Shown here: one piece after another, positions 7,170 through 16,824 of the stretch | How positions within the stretch are numbered: the first letter of the stretch is position 1 | Layout of the letters: each line of letters starts with the position of its first letter | Assembly (NCBI GenBank): GCA_017518185.1 | Contig: JAFWWB010000001.1 | Location: 1 to 64,000, forward strand | Length of the DNA: 64,000 nt | Origin: Lachnospiraceae bacterium | Lineage (GTDB): Bacteria > Bacillota > Clostridia > Lachnospirales > Lachnospiraceae | Reading direction: 5' to 3' | Made by a program: the position numbers and the translations under genes | The notes under the pieces: generated by a model | Database searches by the model: none | The model's input: the letters and a program-made list of their open reading frames with translations, nothing else | Told to the model about the DNA's origin: nothing

Positions 7170-9041
7170 TCAGGCCTTCCCAAGTTTTTTGAGCATATCA
7201 GCCTTAAGCTTCACTCCGTCTATCTTGCCGGAACCCAGAAGCGGGAATCCATCATATACCACGAAATATGCGGGGATCTTAAACTTTGCAAGCCTCTCCG
7301 CCAGGAATGTCCTGAGCTTTTCCTCGTCAAAGCTCTCACCTTCCTTCATCAGCACGCATGCTCCCACTTCTTCCCCGAAGAAATCCGATGGTACGCCGAA
7401 GACCTTCACCATGGCAATACCTTCAAAAGCGGTTATGGCCGTTTCAACCTCCCCCGGCATGATATTCTCTCCGCCGCGGATTATCAGTTCCTTCAGACGC
7501 CCCGAAAGAACGACATAGCCATCCGGCGTCAGGTAACCCAAGTCTCCCGTATGGAGCCAGCCGTCCCTGTCTATGGACTGGTCATCAGGGCTGAGCTTGT
7601 AATACCCTGTCATCAGATTATAACCCTGCACCAGTATCTCACCCTGTTCGCCGAAACGGCACTCCTTACCGGTTTCTATATTCCGTATACTGAGCTCTAT
7701 GTTCGGGACCGTCTTTCCCACGGTATGCAGCAGGTGATCTTCGGTATCATCATAATCCGAAGTTGAAACCGGCGCCATCTCACTCAGACCGTAAGAGGAG
7801 ATGAAATGCTCATTGGGAAGCTTCTCCCTGAACATTTTTATCTGTGCCTCGGTGGCTGCTGCTCCCGACAGTATGGTGCAGCGCAGGCTCTCACATCTTT
7901 CAGGGCTAAAGCTTTTATTGTTCAGAAGTGCGATCATCATGGTGGGAACAGTATGGAAGATAGTGCAGCGTTCGCCCTCTATCAGATCCAGTAGTGTATC
8001 GGTACGGATATCCTTAGGAAAACACATAAGTGAATCCGCAAGGAAATTGGAAAAAAGCCCTGCCACAAGGCCGAAGATATGGAAGAGCGGAAGTATCAGG
8101 CAGGTTCTGTCGTCCCGGGTCAGCGTCTGGTTTTCCCTGCTTGAGCCTGCTGCGTTCAGTACATTGTAAGCCGAAAGGATCACCCCCTTGGGTTTTCCGG
8201 TCGATCCGGAAGTAAAGATCACCAGAGCGGGGGCATCGCTTTCCACGGTCTGTCCGAACTTATCTCTTATGCCTTCATATTCATCATATCTGCCCTTGAA
8301 GTCCCTGTCCCTGCCGATATCGTAAACCTCAGTTATACCGCATTTCCCGGAGGCTTTTATCTCATCTGCAAATGCGTTCCTGTCCTTCACCGAAGTCAGT
8401 TCACCGAAGCAGAGATGGGTTATATCTCCTGTATTGGCCACTGTTTCCACTTCCTCACGGAAAAGCCCGGGATTGATGAGCATGCCCATGGCTCCCAGCT
8501 TCTGTACGGCAAAGAATGTGATGACCCAGTTGACCGAATTTGAGGAAATGATACCCACATGGCTTCCTTTGGTCACTCCCAGCGCGGCCAGATCGGACGC
8601 GGCTATCTGTGAACACCTGTCGATATCCCTCCAGGTATATGAATCGTTATCCGTCTTTATCACCACCCTGTCGGGGAGTTCTTTCACCTTACTCTCCAGG
8701 AAAGATTTAAAGGAAAGGTTTATATAATTCGCTTTATTTTCAATGGCACGTTCAACAGACATGAGCGAATCGAAGCCCGTCATCTCAAATACTTCATAAA
8801 CCTCATCCTGAACGTTTATGATCCTCATTTCAGCGTCCGGAAAGTGTTTCCGGCATACCATCAGTTCCCTTAGCCCCGCTGAAGAGATATACGAAAGGTT
8901 ACGAAGATCGATCTCCAGCTTTTCGACATCCTCCGGTATCTTTTCAACTTCTTCCCTGAGCTCGTGGGCAGTGTCTGTGTCCAGACGGCCCGAGAGCAGA
9001 AGTGTGATGTCCTTCCCTCTTACATGGCTGACAATGATCAT
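7170..9041 (-). CDS. STAS domain fused to an acyl-CoA synthetase/acyl-AMP ligase
   Basis: A 623-residue fusion. Residues 1-105 form an STAS domain like anti-sigma-factor antagonists, with LSYISSAGLREL (49-60) including the Ser pair that is phosphorylated in SpoIIAA-type proteins. From about 115 on is an ANL-superfamily adenylating enzyme: FTSGSTGKPKG (P-loop), SYGLSE, HTGDLGYL, GRLKELIIRGGENI and a C-terminal catalytic Lys in GSGKIDG. It probably activates a fatty or carboxylic acid as acyl-AMP for transfer to CoA or to the carrier domain of its neighbour. It has no carrier domain of its own. The gene begins 13 bp after the A-T-C gene. The fusion is unusual; STAS may control the ligase or place it in a complex. 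Confidence 0.8.
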   Translation of the reverse strand: MIIVSHVRGKDITLLLSGRLDTDTAHELREEVEKIPEDVEKLEIDLRNLSYISSAGLRELMVCRKHFPDAEMRIINVQDEVYEVFEMTGFDSLMSVERAIENKANYINLSFKSFLESKVKELPDRVVIKTDNDSYTWRDIDRCSQIAASDLAALGVTKGSHVGIISSNSVNWVITFFAVQKLGAMGMLINPGLFREEVETVANTGDITHLCFGELTSVKDRNAFADEIKASGKCGITEVYDIGRDRDFKGRYDEYEGIRDKFGQTVESDAPALVIFTSGSTGKPKGVILSAYNVLNAAGSSRENQTLTRDDRTCLILPLFHIFGLVAGLFSNFLADSLMCFPKDIRTDTLLDLIEGERCTIFHTVPTMMIALLNNKSFSPERCESLRCTILSGAAATEAQIKMFREKLPNEHFISSYGLSEMAPVSTSDYDDTEDHLLHTVGKTVPNIELSIRNIETGKECRFGEQGEILVQGYNLMTGYYKLSPDDQSIDRDGWLHTGDLGYLTPDGYVVLSGRLKELIIRGGENIMPGEVETAITAFEGIAMVKVFGVPSDFFGEEVGACVLMKEGESFDEEKLRTFLAERLAKFKIPAYFVVYDGFPLLGSGKIDGVKLKADMLKKLGKA

Positions 9042-9054
9042 TGTTCTTCCTCCC

Positions 9055-11976
9055 TTATCTGTCTTTGATCTCTTTCAGGGTCTTCTCCATTGATGCCGCT
9101 ATATTCCTGAATATCTCCGTTTCATATTTGTTCTTATCGTAACGCAGCTCTATCACAAGATCCCCGTTCTCCATAAAGAACCTGTGCCCGAGCCTTGTAG
9201 ACTTATCGTATACCTCTTCTATTTCCTCCAGTACCGGGTCGCTGAGTATGAACATATCCGAGGTTATGCCGTCATTCACCCTTATCTCTCTTCCCGCTGC
9301 CTCCTTGATAAGACCGGTGGTGATATACTGGTACTCCTGAAGCCTGTGCATATCATCCGAAAACTTCTTCAGGCTGTCACTCTTTTTAAACCTCACCGGG
9401 ATGCCGGCCGTTATATATCCCACTATCTCATTACTTGCGGGCACCTCGTCACTGCGGCCCGAGAAAAGATTGAGCACGGTGAACTCATCCTCTCCCGAAG
9501 CTTCGACAGCCGCCTGTCCGTAGGCATACATCACCGCCTCGCTCACTGTCAGCTGCTTCTCCGAAAGTGCAGCCTGTATGGCCGCCAGTTCCTCTTTGCT
9601 TATGGTTATCCTCTCCGTACCTACGGAAATGGGCTGTCCCTCCCCGCTCCTGTGGGGTATGGCACTGTCCTTAACTCCCGCAAGATACTCTTTGAAAAAG
9701 GCCCCTGCTTCAGTCATATCCTTATGCTTTTCCGCCAGCCATCTCTTATATGCGAAATAGTTGTCCTTCTTAATATCCGCGGCATCGGAAAGGAGATTCC
9801 TTATAAGTATGTTAAGGACGCTTATGCCGTCGGCTATAGCGTGGGATATCTTTATGAGCACCACGCAGCGTTCCTCCCCTGTCCTTATGCAGGCTAAGGA
9901 ACATAGACTGTCTTCCCCTGCATTCATCTCATCCATGCATCCTGCGACTGCCTTCTCCACTCCCTGATCATCAGCCCCCCTGACATCCCTGTAGATGATA
10001 TCCGCTTCTTTCTGCCTCAGTATATTGTGATAAAGACCGCTTTCCGTTTTCTCAAACTCGGATCTCAGCTCAGGATGCGCAGAATACAGCCTGCCTGCAA
10101 CAGCCCTGAAATCCTCCTCGCTCCAGCTTTTCTTCACTGTAAAGCGGTACCTCACCCAGTAATTCAAAAGCTCTCTGTATGCGGGAGGCAGTGACAGATA
10201 GAACTGCTCATTCTCCTCTGCCGCATATCTTGCATCGTACTTTTCGTCCGCAGACTCATTCTCCGTCTCATCCGACTCTTTTTCCACCGGCTTAAGGAGA
10301 GGCAGCATCTGCTCAATGGTCGGAGCAGCATAAAGCTCCTTGATCGTGAAACGATAGCCGTTATCATAAAGGTAGGAGATAAAAGTCATGCCTCCCAGGG
10401 AATCACCGCCCAGTGTAAAGAAATTATCCTCCTTCCTCACACCCTTTATGCCCAGTATCTCCTCCACTCCGCGGCAGAGTATGTTGAGGCGTTCGTCATC
10501 ATAGCTGATACTCTCGCGGGGCTCTATCGTGACCCTTTCAGGCTCTTTGAGCGCGGAATAATCGGTCTTGCCCCTGTCATTGGCGGGCAGCTTCTCCATC
10601 CATACAAACAACGTGGGGATCATGGCCCTGGTCAGGTTCTTCAGGAGCTGCTCACGTATCACCTGCTCATCAACCGGCTCATCCGAAGCATAGAATGCGC
10701 AGGCATAATCCTCATCATTCTTCTGGAATACCTTCACGGCGGCATTCCTTATGCCCGGACATTCCTCAATGCGCTTCTCCACCTCGTTCAGGTCGACTCT
10801 GGAACCGTGAAGCTTCACCATCTTATTGTTGCGTCCGCAATGGATGAGTCTCCCCTCATCGTCCAGATAGCCCAGGTCGCCGGACTTGTAACAGTACATA
10901 CCCTCCTCAGTAAAGAACCTCGCCATATCCTCTTCGCTTGCCGAAACATAACCCGAAGATACACGCACTCCCCTGATATGTATCTCTCCCTTTTCGTTAG
11001 GCGGCAGTATCCGGCCTTCCTCATCCCGTATGGAGATATATACATCTTTCATACCTTTGCCGCAGGTAACGGGGCAGCCCTGCTTTATGGTCTCTATAGC
11101 GAAACCGAAGCCGCACTCCGTACAGCCCAGCAGGTTTAAAAATATCAGGCTGTCCGGATAAAGCCCGGTGATCCTGTCGGCAAGACGCTGGTTAAGCTTC
11201 TCACCGGCGGTGACGAGCAGCCTGCAGTTTTTCATCGCTTCCCTGAACTGATCGTTAAACAGATAATTCTGTATGATGGAAGGCGTGGTCATGATGCAGA
11301 AAGCCTTCTCCCTGCTCATGCGCTTTGCAAGGACCGAACTCAGAGCCTTTTCTTCCTCGGTCACTACTATCAGCTTCTTTCCGTACAGCAATGCCTGGAA
11401 CATGGGCATGGAACCGTATATGAAGCCTATGTCATTGATGGCAAAAACCGTATCCGCCTTTTCGCATGCAATGATCGAGATAAGGTTCCCATCCTCCGGC
11501 ACAGCACCGTTGGCCAGGTTAAGATGGGTGAGCATGATGCCCTTGGGAACGCCGGTGGAACCGGAAGTGTAGTAAAGCGCCGAAGGATCCTTATCCTCCG
11601 CCTTACGGTAAGGGGCGTGGCCGGCATCGAAATCCTTATCGGATACGTACTCCTCATAGTTTTCATCGGTGATCATCGTCACCGCCCTGCTCTCATCGCG
11701 TATGAAATTCCTGCGGTTTTCCGGGTAACCGGTACTGACGATCACATAGGTCTTGCCTGCACGTATGATGCCCATTATCGCAAGCACCATCCTGTCAGTC
11801 TGCTTCATGCAGACGATCACGGCATCGTTTCCGCTGCCGTAGCGCTTAGTGAGATTATATGCTATCCTGTCCGTAATGCTGTCAAACTCACTGTAGCTGT
11901 ACTTTCTGTTCTCGCATTCCAGTGCGGTTCCCGCAGAGCTCTCCAAAGAAGCAAGCAGCAGTTCCTGAAGTGTCAT
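9055..11976 (-). CDS. NRPS-like protein: adenylation, carrier and condensation domains
   Basis: A 973-residue protein in A-T-C order. The adenylation domain (about 1-500) shows YYTSGSTGVPKG, GCTECGF, KSGDLGYLDD, GRNNKMVKLHG and the terminal Lys motif NDRGKTDY. The carrier domain follows at about 515-590 with FFTLGGDSLGG, whose Ser would carry phosphopantetheine. The last 380 residues are a condensation/acyltransferase-like domain with HAIADG, the HxxxDG active site. It would load an amino or other acid onto the carrier and pass it to an acceptor. No thioesterase is fused and no phosphopantetheinyl transferase lies in the window. It sits between acyltransferase-like and ligase genes of the same operon. 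The substrate cannot be read with confidence. Confidence 0.8.
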   Translation of the reverse strand: MTLQELLLASLESSAGTALECENRKYSYSEFDSITDRIAYNLTKRYGSGNDAVIVCMKQTDRMVLAIMGIIRAGKTYVIVSTGYPENRRNFIRDESRAVTMITDENYEEYVSDKDFDAGHAPYRKAEDKDPSALYYTSGSTGVPKGIMLTHLNLANGAVPEDGNLISIIACEKADTVFAINDIGFIYGSMPMFQALLYGKKLIVVTEEEKALSSVLAKRMSREKAFCIMTTPSIIQNYLFNDQFREAMKNCRLLVTAGEKLNQRLADRITGLYPDSLIFLNLLGCTECGFGFAIETIKQGCPVTCGKGMKDVYISIRDEEGRILPPNEKGEIHIRGVRVSSGYVSASEEDMARFFTEEGMYCYKSGDLGYLDDEGRLIHCGRNNKMVKLHGSRVDLNEVEKRIEECPGIRNAAVKVFQKNDEDYACAFYASDEPVDEQVIREQLLKNLTRAMIPTLFVWMEKLPANDRGKTDYSALKEPERVTIEPRESISYDDERLNILCRGVEEILGIKGVRKEDNFFTLGGDSLGGMTFISYLYDNGYRFTIKELYAAPTIEQMLPLLKPVEKESDETENESADEKYDARYAAEENEQFYLSLPPAYRELLNYWVRYRFTVKKSWSEEDFRAVAGRLYSAHPELRSEFEKTESGLYHNILRQKEADIIYRDVRGADDQGVEKAVAGCMDEMNAGEDSLCSLACIRTGEERCVVLIKISHAIADGISVLNILIRNLLSDAADIKKDNYFAYKRWLAEKHKDMTEAGAFFKEYLAGVKDSAIPHRSGEGQPISVGTERITISKEELAAIQAALSEKQLTVSEAVMYAYGQAAVEASGEDEFTVLNLFSGRSDEVPASNEIVGYITAGIPVRFKKSDSLKKFSDDMHRLQEYQYITTGLIKEAAGREIRVNDGITSDMFILSDPVLEEIEEVYDKSTRLGHRFFMENGDLVIELRYDKNKYETEIFRNIAASMEKTLKEIKDR

Positions 11977-11996
11977 GATCTGTATCCTCCTGTTAT

Positions 11997-13310
11997 TTAA
12001 TAGTGTTTCAGTTTTTCCGTAAGGACAGTATCGGGATATACATATCCGCTGTCCCTTAACACCGCCGTTATACCCTGTTTCCCAAGGGCTTCACATACCG
12101 CATTTACCAGACGGTCCGATTCAAATCTCTGGGTATATCTCATCCTCAGCACATCATCGTAGGATCCCAGGGTTATGAAAACACCGGCTGTGGGCATATA
12201 GGGTTCCATATTCACTCCTGATGCCACGGCTCTGAGTTCCTCCGGCATATCCAGCTTTCCCGGATAGGTAAGAGCATAGGTCACGGGACGGGGACCGGCA
12301 TCGGTGATCGAAGTTATCTCCGCCGCAAGCTCGGCTATCGGTCTTCCGGTCTCTTCCAGCGCCACGATCGTAGCCCTCTTTTTATGCAGGATACGGTCAA
12401 AGTTCTCTTTCCTTATCTGGAGCTTCATGCTCTCTTTAAGACCGGCACAGAGCGTGGCTATATCGCCCTCCGTATCTTTCCTGCCGCATTCGAGTATGCA
12501 GCTGTCCGAAAAATTGACCGTAGTCTCCGAGCCGTAGACCTGCCGCAGATTTACAGGTATCTTGGCCACCACCGGCTTATCATCATCCGGATACAGTCCC
12601 TCTATGGCCTCCGCGATGATCGCTGTGATGAGCGGCACGAAAGATACCCCGAGTTCCTTAGTCCTTTGAAGGAAATCCTTAAGAGGGAACTCACACTCAT
12701 AGTATCTAAGCTCTTTACGGCCGCTTTCATACATATCCTCCGTGACCTTCAGCGCCCCCCTTGATTCATATACAAAAGAGGGAACACTGTCACGGTTCTC
12801 ATATTTAGTATAAGGGTCGGTACGTTCCGACTCCTCCAGCCGGTAGTAATCCTGTGCCGAGATGCGTACGGGCGCCGCCGGCGTAAGCTCCAGTCCGCTG
12901 AGCAGACCATATTCATAGATAACCGTACATATCAGAGACCAGTTCCCGGGAAAATCCGAGAGACCATGGTAGTATGATACCACTATATCTCTTTCCCCGT
13001 ACAGTATGCACCAGAGATATCCGTTCGTTTCATCGGAACCCAGTACGTGTGACGTACCATCTTCCGGGAACACCGCTACGTCCGCTTCATTCTCCTCATA
13101 ATAGAGCAGGTTGTCCTTTATGACAGGCCTCACGGCATATTCCGGAAACCTTCTCACGGCCCTTGAAGCAGCTTCCTTCAGTTTATCGGGATCCGGCTTT
13201 TCATTAAGATATACCCTCATCCTGAAATCATAGGTACTGTTCTCTCCCGAACCGTTATAATAAAATACTTTGTCCGAATAACCGACAGGGCGAAGCTTAC
13301 CTTCACTCAT
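11997..13310 (-). CDS. condensation/acyltransferase-like protein, first of three paralogues
   Basis: The 437-residue protein belongs to the fold of condensation domains, PapA and alcohol acetyltransferases. The active site reads YYHGLSDF: the catalytic His and the structural Asp are there, but the usual Gly after Asp is Phe. A later segment (IPVNLRQVYGSETTVNFSD) matches the (V/I)xxLRxxxGS...NF motif shared with the two paralogues at 16825 and 18118. No adenylation or carrier domain is attached, so it should act in trans on a carrier-bound or CoA-bound acyl group. It ends 20 bp before the A-T-C gene and starts three bases after the ABC exporter gene. Confidence 0.7.
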   Translation of the reverse strand: MSEGKLRPVGYSDKVFYYNGSGENSTYDFRMRVYLNEKPDPDKLKEAASRAVRRFPEYAVRPVIKDNLLYYEENEADVAVFPEDGTSHVLGSDETNGYLWCILYGERDIVVSYYHGLSDFPGNWSLICTVIYEYGLLSGLELTPAAPVRISAQDYYRLEESERTDPYTKYENRDSVPSFVYESRGALKVTEDMYESGRKELRYYECEFPLKDFLQRTKELGVSFVPLITAIIAEAIEGLYPDDDKPVVAKIPVNLRQVYGSETTVNFSDSCILECGRKDTEGDIATLCAGLKESMKLQIRKENFDRILHKKRATIVALEETGRPIAELAAEITSITDAGPRPVTYALTYPGKLDMPEELRAVASGVNMEPYMPTAGVFITLGSYDDVLRMRYTQRFESDRLVNAVCEALGKQGITAVLRDSGYVYPDTVLTEKLKHY

Positions 13311-13313
13311 CCC

Positions 13314-15059
13314 TCAATCCTCACTCTCAAACTGGCTGTTATACAGCTCGTAATAAAATCCTTTTTTCTCCATCAGCTCCCGGTGATCTCCCTGTTCGCA
13401 TATATCCCCGTCCTTCATCACCAGTATCAGATCAGCATTCCTTATGGTGGAAAGCCTGTGTGCTATGACAAATGAAGTCCTTCCCTTTATCAGCTCATCC
13501 ACGGCCGCCTGGACCAGCTTCTCCATCCTGGTATCGATATTGGATGTAGCCTCATCCAACACCAGTATAGGCGCGTTCTTCGCCATTGCCCTGGCTATGG
13601 TTATCAGCTGCTTCTGCCCTGCCGAGATACTGCAGTTCTCGTCCAGAACGGTATCAGCCCCCTCGGGCAGCATGCTCACAAAATGCTCAAGACCGGCCAG
13701 TCCGATGATACGGTCTATATCCTCATCGGAAAGGCTGTCATTCATATACCTGATGTTATCCTTAATGCTCCCCTCAAAAGTCCATACATCCTGGGGTACA
13801 TAGCCTATACGGTTTCTCAGGTCCTCTTTAGGTACCTCTGAAATATCCGTTCCGTCGATCCTGATAGTCCCGGATCCCGTCTCATAATACCCCAAAAGCA
13901 GGTTGATCAGCGTGCTCTTCCCCGCACCCGTAGGACCTACGATAGCAACCTTTGAGCCCGGCTTTATAACGGCGCTGAAATCATGGATGACGGTGACCTC
14001 CGGGACATAGCCGAAGCTGATATGATCAAACTCAACCGCTCCCTCCGTTTTTTCGGGAAAAGCAGCTTTCCCTGCCTCCGCTTCGGGCATCTCTTCTTCA
14101 TTAAGGAATCCGAATATCCTGCCGCTGGCGGCAAAGGCCGGCTGAAGCTGTGCAAGGGATCCCGCCAGGATAGCAAGCGGCGTGGAAAACTGCCTTACAT
14201 ACAGGATGAATGCGATCACAGAAGCTATGCTGACTCCGGGAGTCCCTGCATATATCAGGTACGCGCCTATGATGCAGACCGTTACATAACCCAGGTTGCC
14301 GGAAAAGCCCATGAGCGGCGACATGATACCGTTGGTAAACTGTGCCCTCAGGTTGTCCCTGAACATTTCCTCATTCTTTTTGCAGAAGCTTTCCCGGACA
14401 TCCTTTTCGGCATTGAAGGATTTTATGACCACAAAGCCGTTCAGGCTTTCGGATACATCCCCGTTCAGTTCTCCCAGCACTTCCTGCTGTCTTTTTACAT
14501 AAGGGTTGGTCTTTGCCAGCGCAAAAGCCATCACGAACATCCCGGCAAGCGTCGCCAGCACCGATCCCACGGCCATGGTCACATTCGTGACAAACATCAG
14601 TACCAGACAGCCGATCATCGTCACTCCCGAAAGTATGGGAGCTATGGTACCGTTTAAAAGTGCCTGGTTCAAAGTGTTCACATCATTTGTAAGGATACTC
14701 AGGGTATCTCCGTTCACATGTATATCGAAATAATGCAGCGGAAGGCGGTCAACCTTGTCGTCAAGAGCCTTCCTCAGCTCTCCGGTGAACTTCCTGGAGA
14801 CCTCCACCATGATACGGTTCTGCAGATCGGCGAAGAGAAAACCTCCCGCGATGAGCAAAAGGCATATCAGTCCGAACTTCCGGACTTCCGCAAGATTTAT
14901 ATTGCCGAACAGATCCCTGCCTATAACATCGGATATGCGGCTTATAAAAGCCGGTACCGACACATTCAGCACCGCAGACAGCATGCCCATTATAACCGCC
15001 GCAGCCAGTGCTTTCCTGTGGGGGCGGATGAAATCCGAAAGCTTCACCGTATCACGCAT
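13314..15059 (-). CDS. ABC exporter half-transporter (active-site subunit)
   Basis: A 581-residue TMD-NBD half transporter. Six membrane helices fill about residues 15-310. The nucleotide-binding domain has GPTGAGKST (Walker A), SAGQKQ as a variant signature, and VLDEATS with the catalytic Glu intact. Together with the adjacent 588-residue subunit, which lacks that Glu, it matches the YheH/YheI-type heterodimeric exporters of Firmicutes. Its start overlaps the end of the partner gene by 8 bp. Position inside the cluster suggests it exports the cluster product or flips a lipid-linked precursor. Drug efflux is the alternative. Confidence 0.85.
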   Translation of the reverse strand: MRDTVKLSDFIRPHRKALAAAVIMGMLSAVLNVSVPAFISRISDVIGRDLFGNINLAEVRKFGLICLLLIAGGFLFADLQNRIMVEVSRKFTGELRKALDDKVDRLPLHYFDIHVNGDTLSILTNDVNTLNQALLNGTIAPILSGVTMIGCLVLMFVTNVTMAVGSVLATLAGMFVMAFALAKTNPYVKRQQEVLGELNGDVSESLNGFVVIKSFNAEKDVRESFCKKNEEMFRDNLRAQFTNGIMSPLMGFSGNLGYVTVCIIGAYLIYAGTPGVSIASVIAFILYVRQFSTPLAILAGSLAQLQPAFAASGRIFGFLNEEEMPEAEAGKAAFPEKTEGAVEFDHISFGYVPEVTVIHDFSAVIKPGSKVAIVGPTGAGKSTLINLLLGYYETGSGTIRIDGTDISEVPKEDLRNRIGYVPQDVWTFEGSIKDNIRYMNDSLSDEDIDRIIGLAGLEHFVSMLPEGADTVLDENCSISAGQKQLITIARAMAKNAPILVLDEATSNIDTRMEKLVQAAVDELIKGRTSFVIAHRLSTIRNADLILVMKDGDICEQGDHRELMEKKGFYYELYNSQFESED

Positions 15060-16818
15060 ACGCCTTCATCTCCTCCTCTGACAGCTGGGTGGCCGCTATC
15101 TCCCTGTATATCCCGCAGCTTTTCATCAGCTCCGCATGTCTGCCCTGTGCCGCTATACTGCCCTTATCAAGCACTATGATCCTGTCTGCGTTCTTTATGG
15201 TACCTATCCTCTGGGCAACTATGAGCATAACCGCGTCTTTTGCCTCTTTCCTGAGTTTACTTCTTACCTCCCTGTCGGTCTTGAAATCAAGCGCCGAAAA
15301 GGAATCATCGAAAAGATATACCTCCGGATCCCGGCACACAGCCCTGGATATGGCCAGGCGCTGCCTCTGACCACCCGAAAAATTCCTGCCGCCTTCGCTG
15401 ACCCTGTAGGAATAACCTTCCTCCTTCTCTCTGATGAACCCGTCAGCCATACCTGTCCCTGCTGCTCTCCGGATATCGTCAATGGCAGCGGCCAGCTTTC
15501 CGTTTTCCCCGTAATCGATATTCTCCGCTATAGTTCCGGTGAACAGGATACTCTTCTGGGGGATATAGCCTATCCTGTTCCTGAGTTCAAATAGCGTGTA
15601 GTCCCTGATATCTTTACCGTTCAGGAGTATCTTTCCTCCGCTCACGTCGAAAAGCCTGGGAATGAGATTCAGGAGAGTGGTCTTTCCGCTGCCAGTGGCA
15701 CCGATGATCGCAACCGTCTCTCCTTTCTTTGCCTCGAAGGAAATATCCTTAAGCATGGTCTTTGAGGCTCCGGGATATGAAAAACTCACATTTCTGAATG
15801 ACAGTACGCTATCCGTCTCCTCACCTGACGCATTCCCCGCTCCGTCCCTGATCGAGACTTCTGCATTCAGCACCTCCGAGATACGCCTCTCACTTGCCAT
15901 TGCCTTTGCAATAGAAAGGTAAGCCTGCACAAGGCTCACAAAGGCAGCCATGACTATAAGCGCATAGGCAGAGAAGGTGACAAGGTCCGAGAACAGCCCC
16001 GTCTTCTCCGCCGGGCTGCTGTTCATGATAATGAAGGCCCCTGTGATATACACGCTCAGATTGAAGAAATTCATCATAGAATTTGAAAAAGCGCTTAGGA
16101 AGGTAAATGAATATCCCGATCTTTTTACGGTATCGTTAAGCCTGTCATTTGCCGCCTGGAAACGGGCGGAATGAAAACGCTTTGAGTTAAACGCCTGTAT
16201 GACCTGTATACCGCGGAGATGCTCCCCGTCAAAGCGGGTGAGGTCATCCGTTTCATATTGCTGTCTTACCATCAAAGGCATGATATGCCTGAGCACCAGA
16301 AGACTCACTATCATGATGAACAGCATTATCACACCCATGGTGATAGTCCAGATCATATTCTTTCCAACGATCTTTCCAAAGGCAAGCACTGCGCTGAGAG
16401 GCGCCTTAAAAGCCACTATGAGCACCACCACCACCACATTCTGTATCTGGGTGACATCGTTGGTGCACCTGGTTATAAGGCTTGCGGTGCCGAAATCCGA
16501 AACCTCAGCCAGGGAAAAATCCAGTATCTTTCCGAAGATCTGTTCACGGATCCTCATGGATATGAGTCCCGCGATCACGGCCACGCCGTATGCGCCGGCC
16601 AGACCTATGATGAGGCTTAAGAAAGCGAAGAGCAACATAAGGGAGCCCTCGCGTATAACGTCTCCCAGGACTACCCTGTCACTCTGCAGTATATCCGTAA
16701 GCCTGGCCATGAAATCCGGTATGGTTACATCCATAACGACCTGTGCCAGGCCCGATAACATTACAAGCAGGAAAATGAACCACTCTTTTCCCCTGATGTT
16801 TTTTACCAGCAGTTTCAA
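15052..16818 (-). CDS. ABC exporter half-transporter (degenerate-site subunit)
   Basis: A 588-residue TMD-NBD protein with six predicted helices (about 15-300). Walker A is GATGSGKTT, the signature is FSGGQRQRL, and Walker B reads YLFDDSFSALD, so the catalytic Glu is replaced by Ser. That pattern marks the degenerate partner in heterodimeric exporters. The gene starts six bases after the 429-residue acyltransferase-like gene and overlaps its partner by 8 bp, so equal production of both halves is likely. The substrate is probably the cluster product. Confidence 0.85.
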   Translation of the reverse strand: MKLLVKNIRGKEWFIFLLVMLSGLAQVVMDVTIPDFMARLTDILQSDRVVLGDVIREGSLMLLFAFLSLIIGLAGAYGVAVIAGLISMRIREQIFGKILDFSLAEVSDFGTASLITRCTNDVTQIQNVVVVVLIVAFKAPLSAVLAFGKIVGKNMIWTITMGVIMLFIMIVSLLVLRHIMPLMVRQQYETDDLTRFDGEHLRGIQVIQAFNSKRFHSARFQAANDRLNDTVKRSGYSFTFLSAFSNSMMNFFNLSVYITGAFIIMNSSPAEKTGLFSDLVTFSAYALIVMAAFVSLVQAYLSIAKAMASERRISEVLNAEVSIRDGAGNASGEETDSVLSFRNVSFSYPGASKTMLKDISFEAKKGETVAIIGATGSGKTTLLNLIPRLFDVSGGKILLNGKDIRDYTLFELRNRIGYIPQKSILFTGTIAENIDYGENGKLAAAIDDIRRAAGTGMADGFIREKEEGYSYRVSEGGRNFSGGQRQRLAISRAVCRDPEVYLFDDSFSALDFKTDREVRSKLRKEAKDAVMLIVAQRIGTIKNADRIIVLDKGSIAAQGRHAELMKSCGIYREIAATQLSEEEMKAYA

Positions 16819-16824
16819 TCCGGA

